From NCBI GenBank assembly GCA_938038825.1, contig CALHST010000232.1:1-29288 (forward strand): a stretch of DNA of 29,288 bases, in the 5' to 3' direction. A program made the position numbers and the translations under genes. The DNA comes from an uncultured Paracoccaceae bacterium. GTDB lineage: Bacteria; Pseudomonadota; Alphaproteobacteria; Rhodobacterales; Rhodobacteraceae. Each line of letters opens with the position of its first letter. Within the stretch, counting starts at the first letter, position 1. Below the pieces are notes generated by a model. The model had not been told where the DNA came from and did not search any database. It saw nothing but the letters and a program-made list of their open reading frames with translations. Of this stretch, positions 16,963-24,336 are shown piece after piece.

Positions 16963-17385
16963 TCAGGCCGCTGTAAAACTCTGAGCAAGTGTTAAATCCT
17001 GATCCTCAATTCCAAGCGACGCACGCGGTGTGTTTGGAATGTACAAAACTTGCGTCACATTCGACAGGTCATCAAAGGCACCGGCCCAATGGTCTTCCAT
17101 CGCAAAAAGCGCAACGTTGTAATTTACGATATCAGTATGTTTTTGATGAACGTCATGTTCAGGAATGACGCGATCCACATACCGGCAGGCTTCCAACATG
17201 TCGCGCCGTTCTTCAAACGGCACTTGCGGAGAGGTTCCTTTTTCACGGCAAAATGCATCTGTCGACAGCCCAACGATGAGTTTGTCTCCCATCGCAGCAA
17301 GACGCCTTAGCAACGCAACGTGACCAGAGTGAAATTGATCAAAGGTTCCGTACGTGATGACACGTTTTTCGTCAAAAGCATTCAT
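16963..17385 (-). CDS. TagD-like cytidylyltransferase (adenylyl/cytidylyltransferase family)
   Basis: TagD-type enzymes transfer CMP from CTP to glycerol 3-phosphate, giving CDP-glycerol for surface polymers. The 140-residue product has the nucleotidyltransferase signature: ITYGTFDQFHSGHVALL with HxGH at 19-22. LIVGLSTDAFCREKG (36-50) and PFEERRDMLEACRYVDRVI are close to TagD. The usual C-terminal RTxGIST signature is not intact: the corresponding place reads NTPRASLG (about 117-124). Substrate or activity may therefore differ from classic TagD. No capsule or teichoic-acid genes are adjacent. The ATG has CAGG about nine bases upstream. The 182 bases between it and the DsbA-like gene hold AT-rich sequence but no feature I can support. 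Confidence 0.8.
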   Translation of the reverse strand: MNAFDEKRVITYGTFDQFHSGHVALLRRLAAMGDKLIVGLSTDAFCREKGTSPQVPFEERRDMLEACRYVDRVIPEHDVHQKHTDIVNYNVALFAMEDHWAGAFDDLSNVTQVLYIPNTPRASLGIEDQDLTLAQSFTAA

Positions 17386-17567
17386 GCGCCGACCTGACGG
17401 GAAATCTGAATCAAGACGTACGCCCGTGTGACCGGGATGTGTTTGTGTGTGCCTGCCATGCTACCGCTCTGATATTATTTTTGTTTTTTGGGACTTTTCG
17501 TCCTCTGACGGTAACAATATCGTGTGGCAATGGATCGGGCAAAGACTTTTGTCGCGTTAGCAAAAAC

Positions 17568-18215
17568 TCACGACTCAGTGTTGTTTACTTGTTCCATCAA
17601 CTCATCAATGACCTTTTCCCAAAGCTCGGGTTGCTGTGCACCAGGTACAGCATGTTGCTGAGCTACGATAAAGGTCGGGACAGAACTGATACCCATTTCA
17701 CGAGAATGCGTATCGCGTTTGGCAATGTCTTCTCGATCCGCATCAGATTGCAGCAGTTTACGCACAACGGCGGCATCCATACCGATTTCATCTGCGATAT
17801 CAGCCAGCACATCGTGATCGCCAATGTCACGTGCATCAGTGAAATACGCTTTGAACAGGGCATCAACTGCTTGAGTTTGTTTTTGTTCTAACCCGGCCCA
17901 ATGGATTAAACGGTGTGCATCAATTGTGTTTGGCGTGCGTTTCATGCCTTCAAAATCAATCGACAATCCGGCTTTTTCGGCGTTTTCCACCACAGGCGCA
18001 TAGGCACGCACAGCGCCTTCTTTGCCACCAAACTTGTTTTCAAGATAGGCGCGACGGTCCATTCCGTCAGATGGCATATCGGGGTTCAACTGAAACGGAT
18101 GCCATTCAATGGTAAAGGGGTGATCTGGACGCGCGGCCAACGCCTTGTCCAGATGTGTTTTTCCAATGAAGCACCACGGGCAAATTGGGTCTGATAGTAT
18201 ATCAAGTTTGATCAT
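17568..18215 (-). CDS. DsbA-family (FrnE-like) thiol oxidoreductase
   Basis: This family (2-hydroxychromene-2-carboxylate isomerase/DsbA-like, FrnE type) has a thioredoxin fold with an inserted helical domain and usually acts in the cytoplasm as disulfide oxidoreductase or isomerase. The 215-residue product has the active-site CPWC at 12-15 in DPICPWCFIGK. The cis-proline loop GISSVPTFIV is near 176-185, and the central part (TPNTIDAHRLIHWA) matches FrnE. There is no signal peptide. ATG 18215 is chosen because GGAGG lies five bases upstream. The start overlaps the stop of the acyl-CoA synthetase in ATGA, so the two are translationally coupled. Confidence 0.9.
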   Translation of the reverse strand: MIKLDILSDPICPWCFIGKTHLDKALAARPDHPFTIEWHPFQLNPDMPSDGMDRRAYLENKFGGKEGAVRAYAPVVENAEKAGLSIDFEGMKRTPNTIDAHRLIHWAGLEQKQTQAVDALFKAYFTDARDIGDHDVLADIADEIGMDAAVVRKLLQSDADREDIAKRDTHSREMGISSVPTFIVAQQHAVPGAQQPELWEKVIDELMEQVNNTES

Positions 18216-19726
18216 GACGGCCTCCAAAGGCGTTGCAAAGATTTCCGCACCAGTTTTCCGTTTGGGCCGACCGGTAGAGCGTTAACATATACATAGTCGC
18301 GCGGGCATTTGTAGGGGGCAAGGCGGGCTTGTGCGTGTTGTTGCAAAACTTCAGACGTCAGTGGTGTGTCGGCTGTGTAGAATCCAACGATGATGTACAC
18401 ATCTGGTTTTGGTTGAACTTGTGTCACGGCCATTGCGGTGACGCCGGGTGCGTCTGTGAAAGCGGTCTCGACCTCTAACGGCGACACACGATAACCGCCC
18501 GCGTTCATCATGTCGTCATGTCGGCCAAGATAGGTGATCTGGCCATCGGTATGCATCACACCTTGATCCCCGGTTAAAAACCAATCGTCAGCGAATTTGT
18601 CTTCTGTGTCAGCGTCGGCGTTTAGATAACCCAGCATAAGACCTGGGTCAGAGCGATGGACCGCAATTGCGCCCGGCGTATTTCTGGGGGCTGGCATTAG
18701 ATCCTCGCCAAGGATAGCAATTTTGCGCCCCTTTTGAGGGTAACCCGTGGCAAGGTCTGTTGCGGGGTTTAACGGGCTTGCGGATACAAAGGTCGAGCAT
18801 TCCGACATGCCAAAGGCCTCGTGCACAGCTGTTCCGGTGGCCAATTCCCATGATTTGCGGATGCCGGGGGCCAGCTTTTCGCCCGCACTAAGCCCGTGTC
18901 GCAACAAGGGTGCGGTGATGCGGGACGCGGTTTTCAGGAACTTGCGATACACACCCGGAGCAGCTGCAAAAATCGTTGGGGCGTTCTGTTCGATAAGGTG
19001 GGGCAGGGCCTCTGGGCCGACACCATCCGCTGGGATCAAAGCGGTGGCGCCAACAGTCCAAGGATCCATCAATCCGGTACCCATTGTATAGGTCCAGTTA
19101 AAAGCCCCCGCGTGTAGCATGCGATCATCTGGTTTCAGATCATACCAACCATGATGCATCATACGGCGCGCCCAAATTGCACGATGGGCATGTTGCACCG
19201 CGCGCGGATGACCGGACGTGCCCGAAGTATACACGATATAGGCGGGGCGGTTGGGGTCGCCCATTTGGATGTCGGCTGCTGGTAAAGATTCCAGTGTCGC
19301 CAGCGCTGATATGTCGATGCGGTTGGCATGTGGCGGACATGAGACACCGGGTTCATGTAGGATCAATGCGGGGTCGATCTCGTCAATGATGCGGGTGGTT
19401 TCAATTTCGGTCAGCTGCGGGGAGGTGGGAACCGGGATCAGATCCACAGCAATCGCGGCAAGATATGCAAAAGGTGTTTCCGGTTGATTTCCCAAACGCA
19501 ACACGATGCGATCTCCGGACACCAAACCCATCTGTTGAAACCCGCGCGCAATGCCTAAGATCGCCTTGGTGATATCGCCATAAGTCCAGATGCGTGGGCC
19601 ATCCGTATGCAGAACCTCTAACGCAGATTTGTTGGGGGTTTTGCGCCCAGCCGCCAAGACGTACCCCGCCATGTTGAACGGCGCAGGGCAGGGTTTGTCA
19701 GGGCCTTGGTCAAAGATTGAAAGCAT
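18212..19726 (-). CDS. AMP-dependent acyl-CoA synthetase/ligase
   Basis: ANL-family enzymes activate a carboxylic acid with ATP and then transfer it to CoA. The 504-residue product from ATG 19726 (MLSIFDQGPDKPCPAPFNMA) has the P-loop YTSGTSGHPRAVQ at about 166-178, the GMSECS segment of motif A5, the ATP motif WFLTGDQG and the C-terminal catalytic lysine in PVGPNGKLVRK (about Lys491). The overall form is like benzoate- or short/medium-chain acyl-CoA synthetases. The exact acid cannot be read. A start 36 bases further upstream is open but unlike the family. It is divergent from an XRE-cupin regulator with only 66 bases between starts, which suggests control by that regulator. It is coupled downstream to the DsbA-like gene. 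Confidence 0.88.
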   Translation of the reverse strand: MLSIFDQGPDKPCPAPFNMAGYVLAAGRKTPNKSALEVLHTDGPRIWTYGDITKAILGIARGFQQMGLVSGDRIVLRLGNQPETPFAYLAAIAVDLIPVPTSPQLTEIETTRIIDEIDPALILHEPGVSCPPHANRIDISALATLESLPAADIQMGDPNRPAYIVYTSGTSGHPRAVQHAHRAIWARRMMHHGWYDLKPDDRMLHAGAFNWTYTMGTGLMDPWTVGATALIPADGVGPEALPHLIEQNAPTIFAAAPGVYRKFLKTASRITAPLLRHGLSAGEKLAPGIRKSWELATGTAVHEAFGMSECSTFVSASPLNPATDLATGYPQKGRKIAILGEDLMPAPRNTPGAIAVHRSDPGLMLGYLNADADTEDKFADDWFLTGDQGVMHTDGQITYLGRHDDMMNAGGYRVSPLEVETAFTDAPGVTAMAVTQVQPKPDVYIIVGFYTADTPLTSEVLQQHAQARLAPYKCPRDYVYVNALPVGPNGKLVRKSLQRLWRPS

Positions 19727-19755
19727 AAACCGGGACCTAGAACACACCCGCCTGG

Positions 19756-19763
19756 CTTGCAAG
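19756..19763. promoter_or_regulatory. Palindrome CTTGCAAG in the divergent regulator/acyl-CoA synthetase gap
   Basis: A perfect 8-base palindrome is centred between the starts of the acyl-CoA synthetase (19726) and the XRE-cupin gene (19793). TGCAA-type palindromes are used by several XRE-family acyl-metabolism regulators (family knowledge). Assignment as the operator is inference from position. Confidence 0.3.
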
Positions 19764-19792
19764 TTTCTGAATGTCCTGCGAATACGGGGGGC

Positions 19793-20416
19793 ATGACAGA
19801 CTCTGATCCGAAAGCCATGATAAAAATCGCGCGCGAAGGCGGTGATCCCGATCTTGCCGAACCGCTTGATTTAGGGGTTCGGGTGCGTGAATTGCGCAAA
19901 GCCCGCGATTGGACGTTAGAGCAGGCCGCCAAACAAGCCGGTTTGGCGCGCTCTACCCTGTCCAAAATCGAAAATGGACAGATGTCGCCCACCTATGACG
20001 CGTTGAAAAAGCTGGCCATTGGGCTGGAAATTTCTGTGCCGCAACTATTTACGCCGCCACCGCAAGGTCAGGTTGGCGGGCGCATCGCCGTCACCAAAAC
20101 GGGTGAGGGCCGCGAAGTCACGACAGTGACCTATGAACATGAAATGCTGGCCGATCAACTGACCAAAAAGCAGATGTTGCCGTATCGGGCGCGGATCCGG
20201 GCGCGCTCAATGGATGAATTTGATGGATGGGTTCGTCACGGTGGCGAAGAATTTCTGTATGTTCTGACCGGTGTCGTACTTTTGTACACGGAATATTATG
20301 AACCTGTAGAGCTGCGCCGGGGCGACAGCGCCTATTACGACGCGACCATGGGCCACAACGTGGTGTCCACCAGTCAGGAAGATGCCACCATCCTTTGGGT
20401 CACTTCGCTGACCTAA
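19793..20416 (+). CDS. XRE-family transcriptional regulator with C-terminal cupin sensor
   Basis: The 207-residue product joins an N-terminal Cro/C1-type helix-turn-helix to a C-terminal small-molecule-binding cupin. The helix-turn-helix lies at about 21-80: VRELRKARDWTLEQAAKQ, then ARSTLSKIENGQMSPTYDAL. The cupin at about 125-205 contains VRHGGEEFLYVLTGVV, LRRGDSAYYD and MGHNVVSTS. Such proteins usually control the neighbouring catabolic or transport gene, and the divergent acyl-CoA synthetase is the likely target, with an acid or acyl-CoA as ligand (inference). ATG 19793 has a GGGGGG tract just upstream; an upstream TTG (19757) is less likely. Its TAA shares bases with the TAG of the convergent 75-residue gene (CTAA, 20413-20416). 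Confidence 0.9.
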   Translation: MTDSDPKAMIKIAREGGDPDLAEPLDLGVRVRELRKARDWTLEQAAKQAGLARSTLSKIENGQMSPTYDALKKLAIGLEISVPQLFTPPPQGQVGGRIAVTKTGEGREVTTVTYEHEMLADQLTKKQMLPYRARIRARSMDEFDGWVRHGGEEFLYVLTGVVLLYTEYYEPVELRRGDSAYYDATMGHNVVSTSQEDATILWVTSLT

Positions 20417-20640
20417 GCTGCTTTTTGTGTGGCTTGTTGGGGCGGGGCAAAGATCATTTTGTCGATAAGCGTGTCGACCAGTTCGGTCGGGGTAAGGTCG
20501 TTGACCACGGCCAATCCGTCCAAGGCAAAAATGAATTCGTCCCGCGTTGGGGGCTTCGCCGGAAATCCGTATTGCGGAAAATTCAGATGCAATGCAGCCC
20601 GACAAGGTGCCCAGTTTTCCAAAAGGTACGAAATGTCCAT
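20413..20640 (-). CDS. Small protein of unknown function (75 residues)
   Basis: I do not recognise this family. The product is soluble-looking, mildly acidic in its middle and rich in prolines (FPQYGFPAKPPTRDEF), with a predicted helical section (TPTELVDTLIDKMIF). No signal peptide or membrane segment is seen. The reading is supported by a strong Shine-Dalgarno (GGAGG, four bases before ATG 20640) and by its place 47 bases after the aquaporin-like gene on the same strand. It is therefore probably the third gene of an operon with the binding protein and the channel. The stop overlaps that of the convergent XRE-cupin gene. One alternative is that it is a locally conserved protein unrelated to transport. 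Confidence 0.7.
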   Translation of the reverse strand: MDISYLLENWAPCRAALHLNFPQYGFPAKPPTRDEFIFALDGLAVVNDLTPTELVDTLIDKMIFAPPQQATQKAA

Positions 20641-20687
20641 GAAGCCTCCGATACATGAAATACGAGGGCATCATGACCTATGTACGG

Positions 20688-21341
20688 TTAATTTTCCCTG
20701 AAGAGCCACGAGAGTATCGGAACAGCAATCGCAACGCCGAGTATCTGCGCCAGAACAAAAGCAGGCACATGTGCGGGATAAATCCCAGCGAATGTGTCGC
20801 TGAAGCCGCGCGCCAATGTGACGGCCGGGTTTGCGAAAGACGTGGAAGCGGTGAACCAATATGCCCCTGTGATATACAGCGCAACGAGCGTCGGGACGGC
20901 GTCTGCGCGCGACTTGATGCCGCCAAAAATCACAAAGAGCAGACCAAATGTCGCAATGATCTCGGCACTCCACTGGGCGATCCCGGTGCGATGCATCGTG
21001 GTCGACGTTTGCAATATCGGCAAATCGAACATCACGTGCGCAGCCCATACGCCCAAAATCGCAGCGGGAACCTGAATCGCGACATAGGCACACGCGTCTT
21101 TTGGGGGGATCTCCCCGCGCAACGCAAAGGCCAAAGTCACTGCGGGGTTGAAATGTGCTCCAGAAATCGGACCCAGCACTGTGATAATCGCATACAGCAT
21201 ACACCCAGTCGCAATGGCATTGGCGAGTAAAGCAAGCGCATCGTTCCCGGCAGACAAGTCGGCGGCCATTATGCCAGAACCAACAACAGACAAAAGAAGA
21301 AGCGCTGTTCCCAACGCTTCAGCCGCAAGTTTTCGCATCAT
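20688..21341 (-). CDS. Aquaporin/aquaglyceroporin-like MIP channel
   Basis: MIP channels pass water or small neutral solutes (glycerol, urea, arsenite) through the inner membrane. The 217-residue product has six hydrophobic helices and both signature loops: HFNPAVTL (NPA at 65-67) and FANPAVTLARG (NPA at 171-173 with the pore arginine at 178). Counting back from the second NPA, the helix-5 selectivity position is Gly159. In water-specific AqpZ this place is His, and in GlpF it is Gly, so a wider, glycerol- or arsenite-type pore is inferred. The start (either of two adjacent ATGs) lies six bases after the stop of the binding-protein gene, with GGAAGAG inside that gene's end as the ribosome site. 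This points to coupling. No ars or glp genes are nearby. Confidence 0.88.
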   Translation of the reverse strand: MMRKLAAEALGTALLLLSVVGSGIMAADLSAGNDALALLANAIATGCMLYAIITVLGPISGAHFNPAVTLAFALRGEIPPKDACAYVAIQVPAAILGVWAAHVMFDLPILQTSTTMHRTGIAQWSAEIIATFGLLFVIFGGIKSRADAVPTLVALYITGAYWFTASTSFANPAVTLARGFSDTFAGIYPAHVPAFVLAQILGVAIAVPILSWLFREN

Positions 21342-21347
21342 GGAACG

Positions 21348-23171
21348 TTACTCTTCCCACCACCACATTTGTGGCATGTAGTTGGGTCCATCCCCGTAAA
21401 TCGGGATCACACCAGAGTTCTTCATTTGACGCACATGGGCAATACGATCCTTGTCAAAACGCGCAAAGGGCAACACGTATCGACCAGCGGTCAGGACACG
21501 GTCCATCGCACGGGTCGCGGCGATAAAATCTTCCGTACTGCGGGCCGTTAACATGATGTCGATCATGGCATCAATGGCAGGAGAGGCTATTCCCGGAAGA
21601 TTGCGCCCGCCTTCGATGTCGCGACTATCAGAACCCCAATAGAACCGCTGTTCGTTGCCCGGTGACAAGGACAAAGCACGACGATAAGAAATCAGATCGA
21701 AATCGTGACCGGATTCCCGTTCCACGAATTGCGCATTGTCGACGCGATCCACGTTGAGGGTGATGCCCAAACGATCCAAGCCCTGTTGATAGATGTCGGC
21801 AATGGCCAGATCGTTGCGGTTGTTTTTGTCCATAACAAGGGTCAAGGCCAGCGGCCCGTCTGGTCCTGTCATCACCCCGCCTTTGGCTTCAAACCCGGCG
21901 TCTTCCAGAAGTTTCAGCGCAGTTCGAATATTCTGACGGTTGCGCACAGTTCCGTCCGAAGCGGGCAGGGCATAGCCTTCTAAGGTGCCGGGAAGCAGAT
22001 CATCCGCGAACGGTGCCAAAAACGCGGCCACTTTGCCGGTGGCCGGTCCTTGTTCCATCCCAAGGTATGACCCCGAATAATAGGATGTGATCCGGGGTTG
22101 CGCGCCACCCGTGAGCGCGTCGTTGATGTATTCAAAGTTGAACGCATGCAGCAATGCATCCCGTACACGCCAGTCATCCAATGGCGCGCGCCGCGTGTTC
22201 ATTGCAAATCCCGTGATCCCCGACGGCTTTTGATTGCTGATTTCGGTTTTCACCACATCGCCGTTCTGAACTGCGGGAAAGTTGTATTGGCGGGCCCATG
22301 TCTCGGCGTTGAATTCGCGCACAGCCGAAATGTTGCCTGCCTTAAACGCCTCAAGCAAAACGGTGCCATCGCCATAGAAGTCGATGACAATTTCATCGAA
22401 ATTATGAGTGCCTTTGCGAAAGTTAAGATCCTGAGCCCAGTAATCTGTGTCCCGCTTAAGGGTCACGCGCCGACCGGCTTCGTAGCTGTCCACCACATAG
22501 GGTCCTGCACCGATGGGGATGTCGTCAATCCCGGCTTCGGCCAGATCTTTGCCCTCCCATTGCGCCTTTTGCAGAATGGGGCGCAAACCAGCGATCAACG
22601 CAAGTTCGCGGTTGTCGGTGTTAAAGGTCAGCTTTAGCGAACGCGGGCCTGTTTGTTCAGCCGTTTCGATTTGTTTCCACAAACCGTGATATCGCGGGTG
22701 CCCAACAGTGCCCAAAGTTTCATAGGACCACAGGACATCTTCGACCGTGACCGGACTGCCATCCGAGAAGGTCGCATCCTCACGTAAAGTAAAGGCCACC
22801 CAAGAGCGGTCTTCGGCGGTTTCAATGCTTTGTGCGATCAGCCCATACAATGCAAACGGTTCGTCCCGCGAACGCCCCATCAGTGAGTCATGTGTCAGAA
22901 ACCGCAATTGCCAAGGCACTGTGCCTTTGCGGATATAGGGATTCAGACTGTCAAAGCCGCCCGTGTTTCCCAAAACAATGCGTCCGCCCTTGGGCGCATC
23001 AGGATTTGCGTAAGGAAGAGAGACGTAATCTTTTGGCAACTCAGGCTTACCATACATAGCAATTCCGTGTGCCGATTCTCCGAACACGGGTGAAGTGGCG
23101 AGAATCACAGCCATTATCGCGCTCAAACTCTTAAATCTACGTCCGCCCATACGGAAAAAATCGAAGTCCAT
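21348..23171 (-). CDS. YejA-like periplasmic solute-binding protein (ABC family 5)
   Basis: Family-5 binding proteins deliver peptides or other solutes to ABC importers; the YejA branch serves oligopeptides and microcin C. The 607-residue product from ATG 23171 has a signal peptide (basic GGRRFKS, a hydrophobic core to about 27, cleavage near VFG-ES). Mature hallmarks are HGIAMYGKPELPKDYVSLPYANPDAPKGG, FDSLNPYI and a late DFDLISYRR segment. An upstream start at 23222 is open, but the ATG directly before the signal peptide fits better, with AAGGA about 11 bases upstream. The usual yejB, yejE and yejF partners are absent. Downstream come instead a MIP channel (6-base gap) and a 75-residue protein. 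The transporter it serves must be encoded elsewhere, or the protein has another role. Confidence 0.9.
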   Translation of the reverse strand: MDFDFFRMGGRRFKSLSAIMAVILATSPVFGESAHGIAMYGKPELPKDYVSLPYANPDAPKGGRIVLGNTGGFDSLNPYIRKGTVPWQLRFLTHDSLMGRSRDEPFALYGLIAQSIETAEDRSWVAFTLREDATFSDGSPVTVEDVLWSYETLGTVGHPRYHGLWKQIETAEQTGPRSLKLTFNTDNRELALIAGLRPILQKAQWEGKDLAEAGIDDIPIGAGPYVVDSYEAGRRVTLKRDTDYWAQDLNFRKGTHNFDEIVIDFYGDGTVLLEAFKAGNISAVREFNAETWARQYNFPAVQNGDVVKTEISNQKPSGITGFAMNTRRAPLDDWRVRDALLHAFNFEYINDALTGGAQPRITSYYSGSYLGMEQGPATGKVAAFLAPFADDLLPGTLEGYALPASDGTVRNRQNIRTALKLLEDAGFEAKGGVMTGPDGPLALTLVMDKNNRNDLAIADIYQQGLDRLGITLNVDRVDNAQFVERESGHDFDLISYRRALSLSPGNEQRFYWGSDSRDIEGGRNLPGIASPAIDAMIDIMLTARSTEDFIAATRAMDRVLTAGRYVLPFARFDKDRIAHVRQMKNSGVIPIYGDGPNYMPQMWWWEE

Positions 23172-23250
23172 TTTGGCAACAATCCTTCTCTGCCCTTGTT
23201 TTCTTAGGTCTGAGGCTATCAATGCTTGCCAGTGTTATCAAACTTTTAAC

Positions 23251-23280
23251 TTGGACAAAGAGCGGTACACCGCGTATAAA
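23251..23280 (+). promoter_or_regulatory. Sigma70-type promoter in the gap upstream of bdhA
   Basis: TTGGAC (23251-23256) and TATAAA (23275-23280) are separated by 18 bases, giving a predicted start near 23287. It drives a short unit that ends in the strong terminator at 23334-23362. Confidence 0.55.
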
Positions 23281-23286
23281 GGTGTC

Positions 23287-23362
23287 ACTGCTCGATAGGT
23301 TTCTTGCCTGTATGAAACCTGCCTCAATAACTTAACGCCAGCTTCGTGCTGGCGTTTTTTTT
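23287..23362 (+). ncRNA. Candidate small RNA or attenuated leader (about 76 nt)
   Basis: A promoter-like site, a hairpin and an intrinsic terminator are arranged as a complete small-RNA unit in a 356-base gene-free stretch. The predicted RNA has a first stem AGGTTTC/GAAACCT (23297-23303 with 23314-23320, 10-base loop), a short single-stranded linker, and a terminator stem with an 8-T tail. The long U tail is typical of Hfq-dependent sRNAs. No match to a named family is recognised; the CCUCCUCCC loops of known Rhodobacter sRNAs are absent. Alternatively it is the attenuated leader of bdhA, which begins 166 bases further on the same strand. A 7-codon open frame (23312-23335) is present but lacks a ribosome site. 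Confidence 0.5.
23334..23362 (+). terminator. Strong Rho-independent terminator
   Basis: AACGCCAGC (23334-23342) pairs perfectly with GCTGGCGTT (23348-23356) around a TTCGT loop, and the T-run continues to 23362. It reads on the plus strand only, although no plus-strand protein gene ends here: the nearest gene upstream is on the minus strand. Confidence 0.92.
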
Positions 23363-23365
23363 GTC

Positions 23366-23382
23366 CAAAATCTTAGATTTTG
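23366..23382. repeat. Perfect AT-rich inverted repeat after the terminator
   Basis: CAAAATC (23366-23372) and GATTTTG (23376-23382) are exact reverse complements with a TTA centre. It could be an operator for bdhA or an additional hairpin after the terminator. Confidence 0.5.
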
Positions 23383-23472
23383 TCGCTGTGTTTTGGGGCT
23401 TCATCGCGCACAATCCCGGTAAGGTGATCATGTTTGAGTGCGTGAACAGGACACAGAGTTCTTTTTCTTTTC

Positions 23473-23497
23473 GCAGCTGCAGCATAGCGTGTGCAGC
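23473..23497. promoter_or_regulatory. TGC/GCA-rich palindromic cluster upstream of bdhA (possible PhaR-like site)
   Basis: GCAGCTGCAGC (23473-23483) and TGCAGC (23492-23497) lie 30-55 bases before the bdhA start. The polyhydroxybutyrate regulator PhaR of Paracoccus and Rhodobacter binds CTGC/GCAG-rich DNA (established knowledge), which would suit a hydroxybutyrate gene. Exact consensus spacing is not met, so this is a weak inference. Confidence 0.25.
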
Positions 23498-23527
23498 AAC
23501 TGAGACGAATCAAGGAAGGGCATCATC

Positions 23528-24301
23528 ATGTCATTGAGCGGAAAAACGGCTGTCATTACGGGATCCAACTCGGGCATTGGGCTTGGCATGGCGTGGGAAT
23601 TGGCGCGTGCGGGTGCAAATGTGGTGTTGAATTCCTATACGGATACCGACGAAGACCATGCGATCGCGGCAGAAATTTCCAAAGAAACCGGCACCAAAGC
23701 CCGTTATATCGGGGCGGACATGTCCAAAGGTTCCGAATGCCGTCGTTTGATTACAGAGGCCGGGCGCTGCGATATTCTGGTGAACAATGCAGGTGTTCAG
23801 CATGTCGCCGCTGTCGAGGAGTTCCCGGAAGGTAAATGGGACGCGATTATCGCGATCAACATGTCTTCGGCGTTTCATACCGCAGCTGTTGCCGTTCCCA
23901 TGATGCGCGATGTGGGGTGGGGCCGGGTGATCAACGTGGCCTCTGCCCATGGATTGACCGCGTCGCCTTATAAATCAGCCTATGTTGCTGCCAAACATGG
24001 CGTTGTGGGGCTGACCAAAGTCATTGCGCTGGAAACAGCGCAAGATCCCATCACCAGCAACGCCATCTGTCCGGGATATGTTTTGACGCCTTTGGTGGAA
24101 TCGCAGATTCCAGACACGATGGAGAAATACGGCATGGACAGGGAAACCGCGATCCGCGAAGTGATGCTGACGCGCCAACCATCCAAAGAGTTCGCAACTG
24201 TTGAGCAATTGGGTGGCACAGCTGTGTTCTTGTGTTCGGATTCTGCGGCGCAAATCACGGGAACGACGCTGTCCGTTGATGGTGGTTGGACGGCCCTGTG
24301 A
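23528..24301 (+). CDS. bdhA: 3-hydroxybutyrate dehydrogenase (SDR family)
   Basis: This enzyme oxidises (R)-3-hydroxybutyrate to acetoacetate with NAD+ in polyhydroxybutyrate and ketone-body breakdown. The 257-residue product has the SDR glycine motif TGSNSGIG (12-19), NNAGVQHV (about 86-93), the catalytic serine in VINVASAHG, and YVAAK with tyrosine and lysine. It ends in the bdhA-typical GTTLSVDGGWTAL. The NAGVQHVA and PSKEFATVEQLG segments favour 3-hydroxybutyrate dehydrogenase over other SDRs. ATG 23528 has a strong AAGGAAGGG ribosome site seven bases upstream. It appears to be a single-gene unit: a terminator precedes it, a hairpin follows it, and the next gene is convergent. No pha genes are in the window. 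Confidence 0.93.
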   Translation: MSLSGKTAVITGSNSGIGLGMAWELARAGANVVLNSYTDTDEDHAIAAEISKETGTKARYIGADMSKGSECRRLITEAGRCDILVNNAGVQHVAAVEEFPEGKWDAIIAINMSSAFHTAAVAVPMMRDVGWGRVINVASAHGLTASPYKSAYVAAKHGVVGLTKVIALETAQDPITSNAICPGYVLTPLVESQIPDTMEKYGMDRETAIREVMLTRQPSKEFATVEQLGGTAVFLCSDSAAQITGTTLSVDGGWTAL

Positions 24302-24336
24302 TCTGATTGCGCCGCTAACGCGGCACGCGATTTTAT

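Noticed and set aside
23312..23335. Seven-codon open frame inside the candidate small RNA
   Set aside because: There is no ribosome site and too little length to support coding. It is kept only as a remark on a possible leader peptide.
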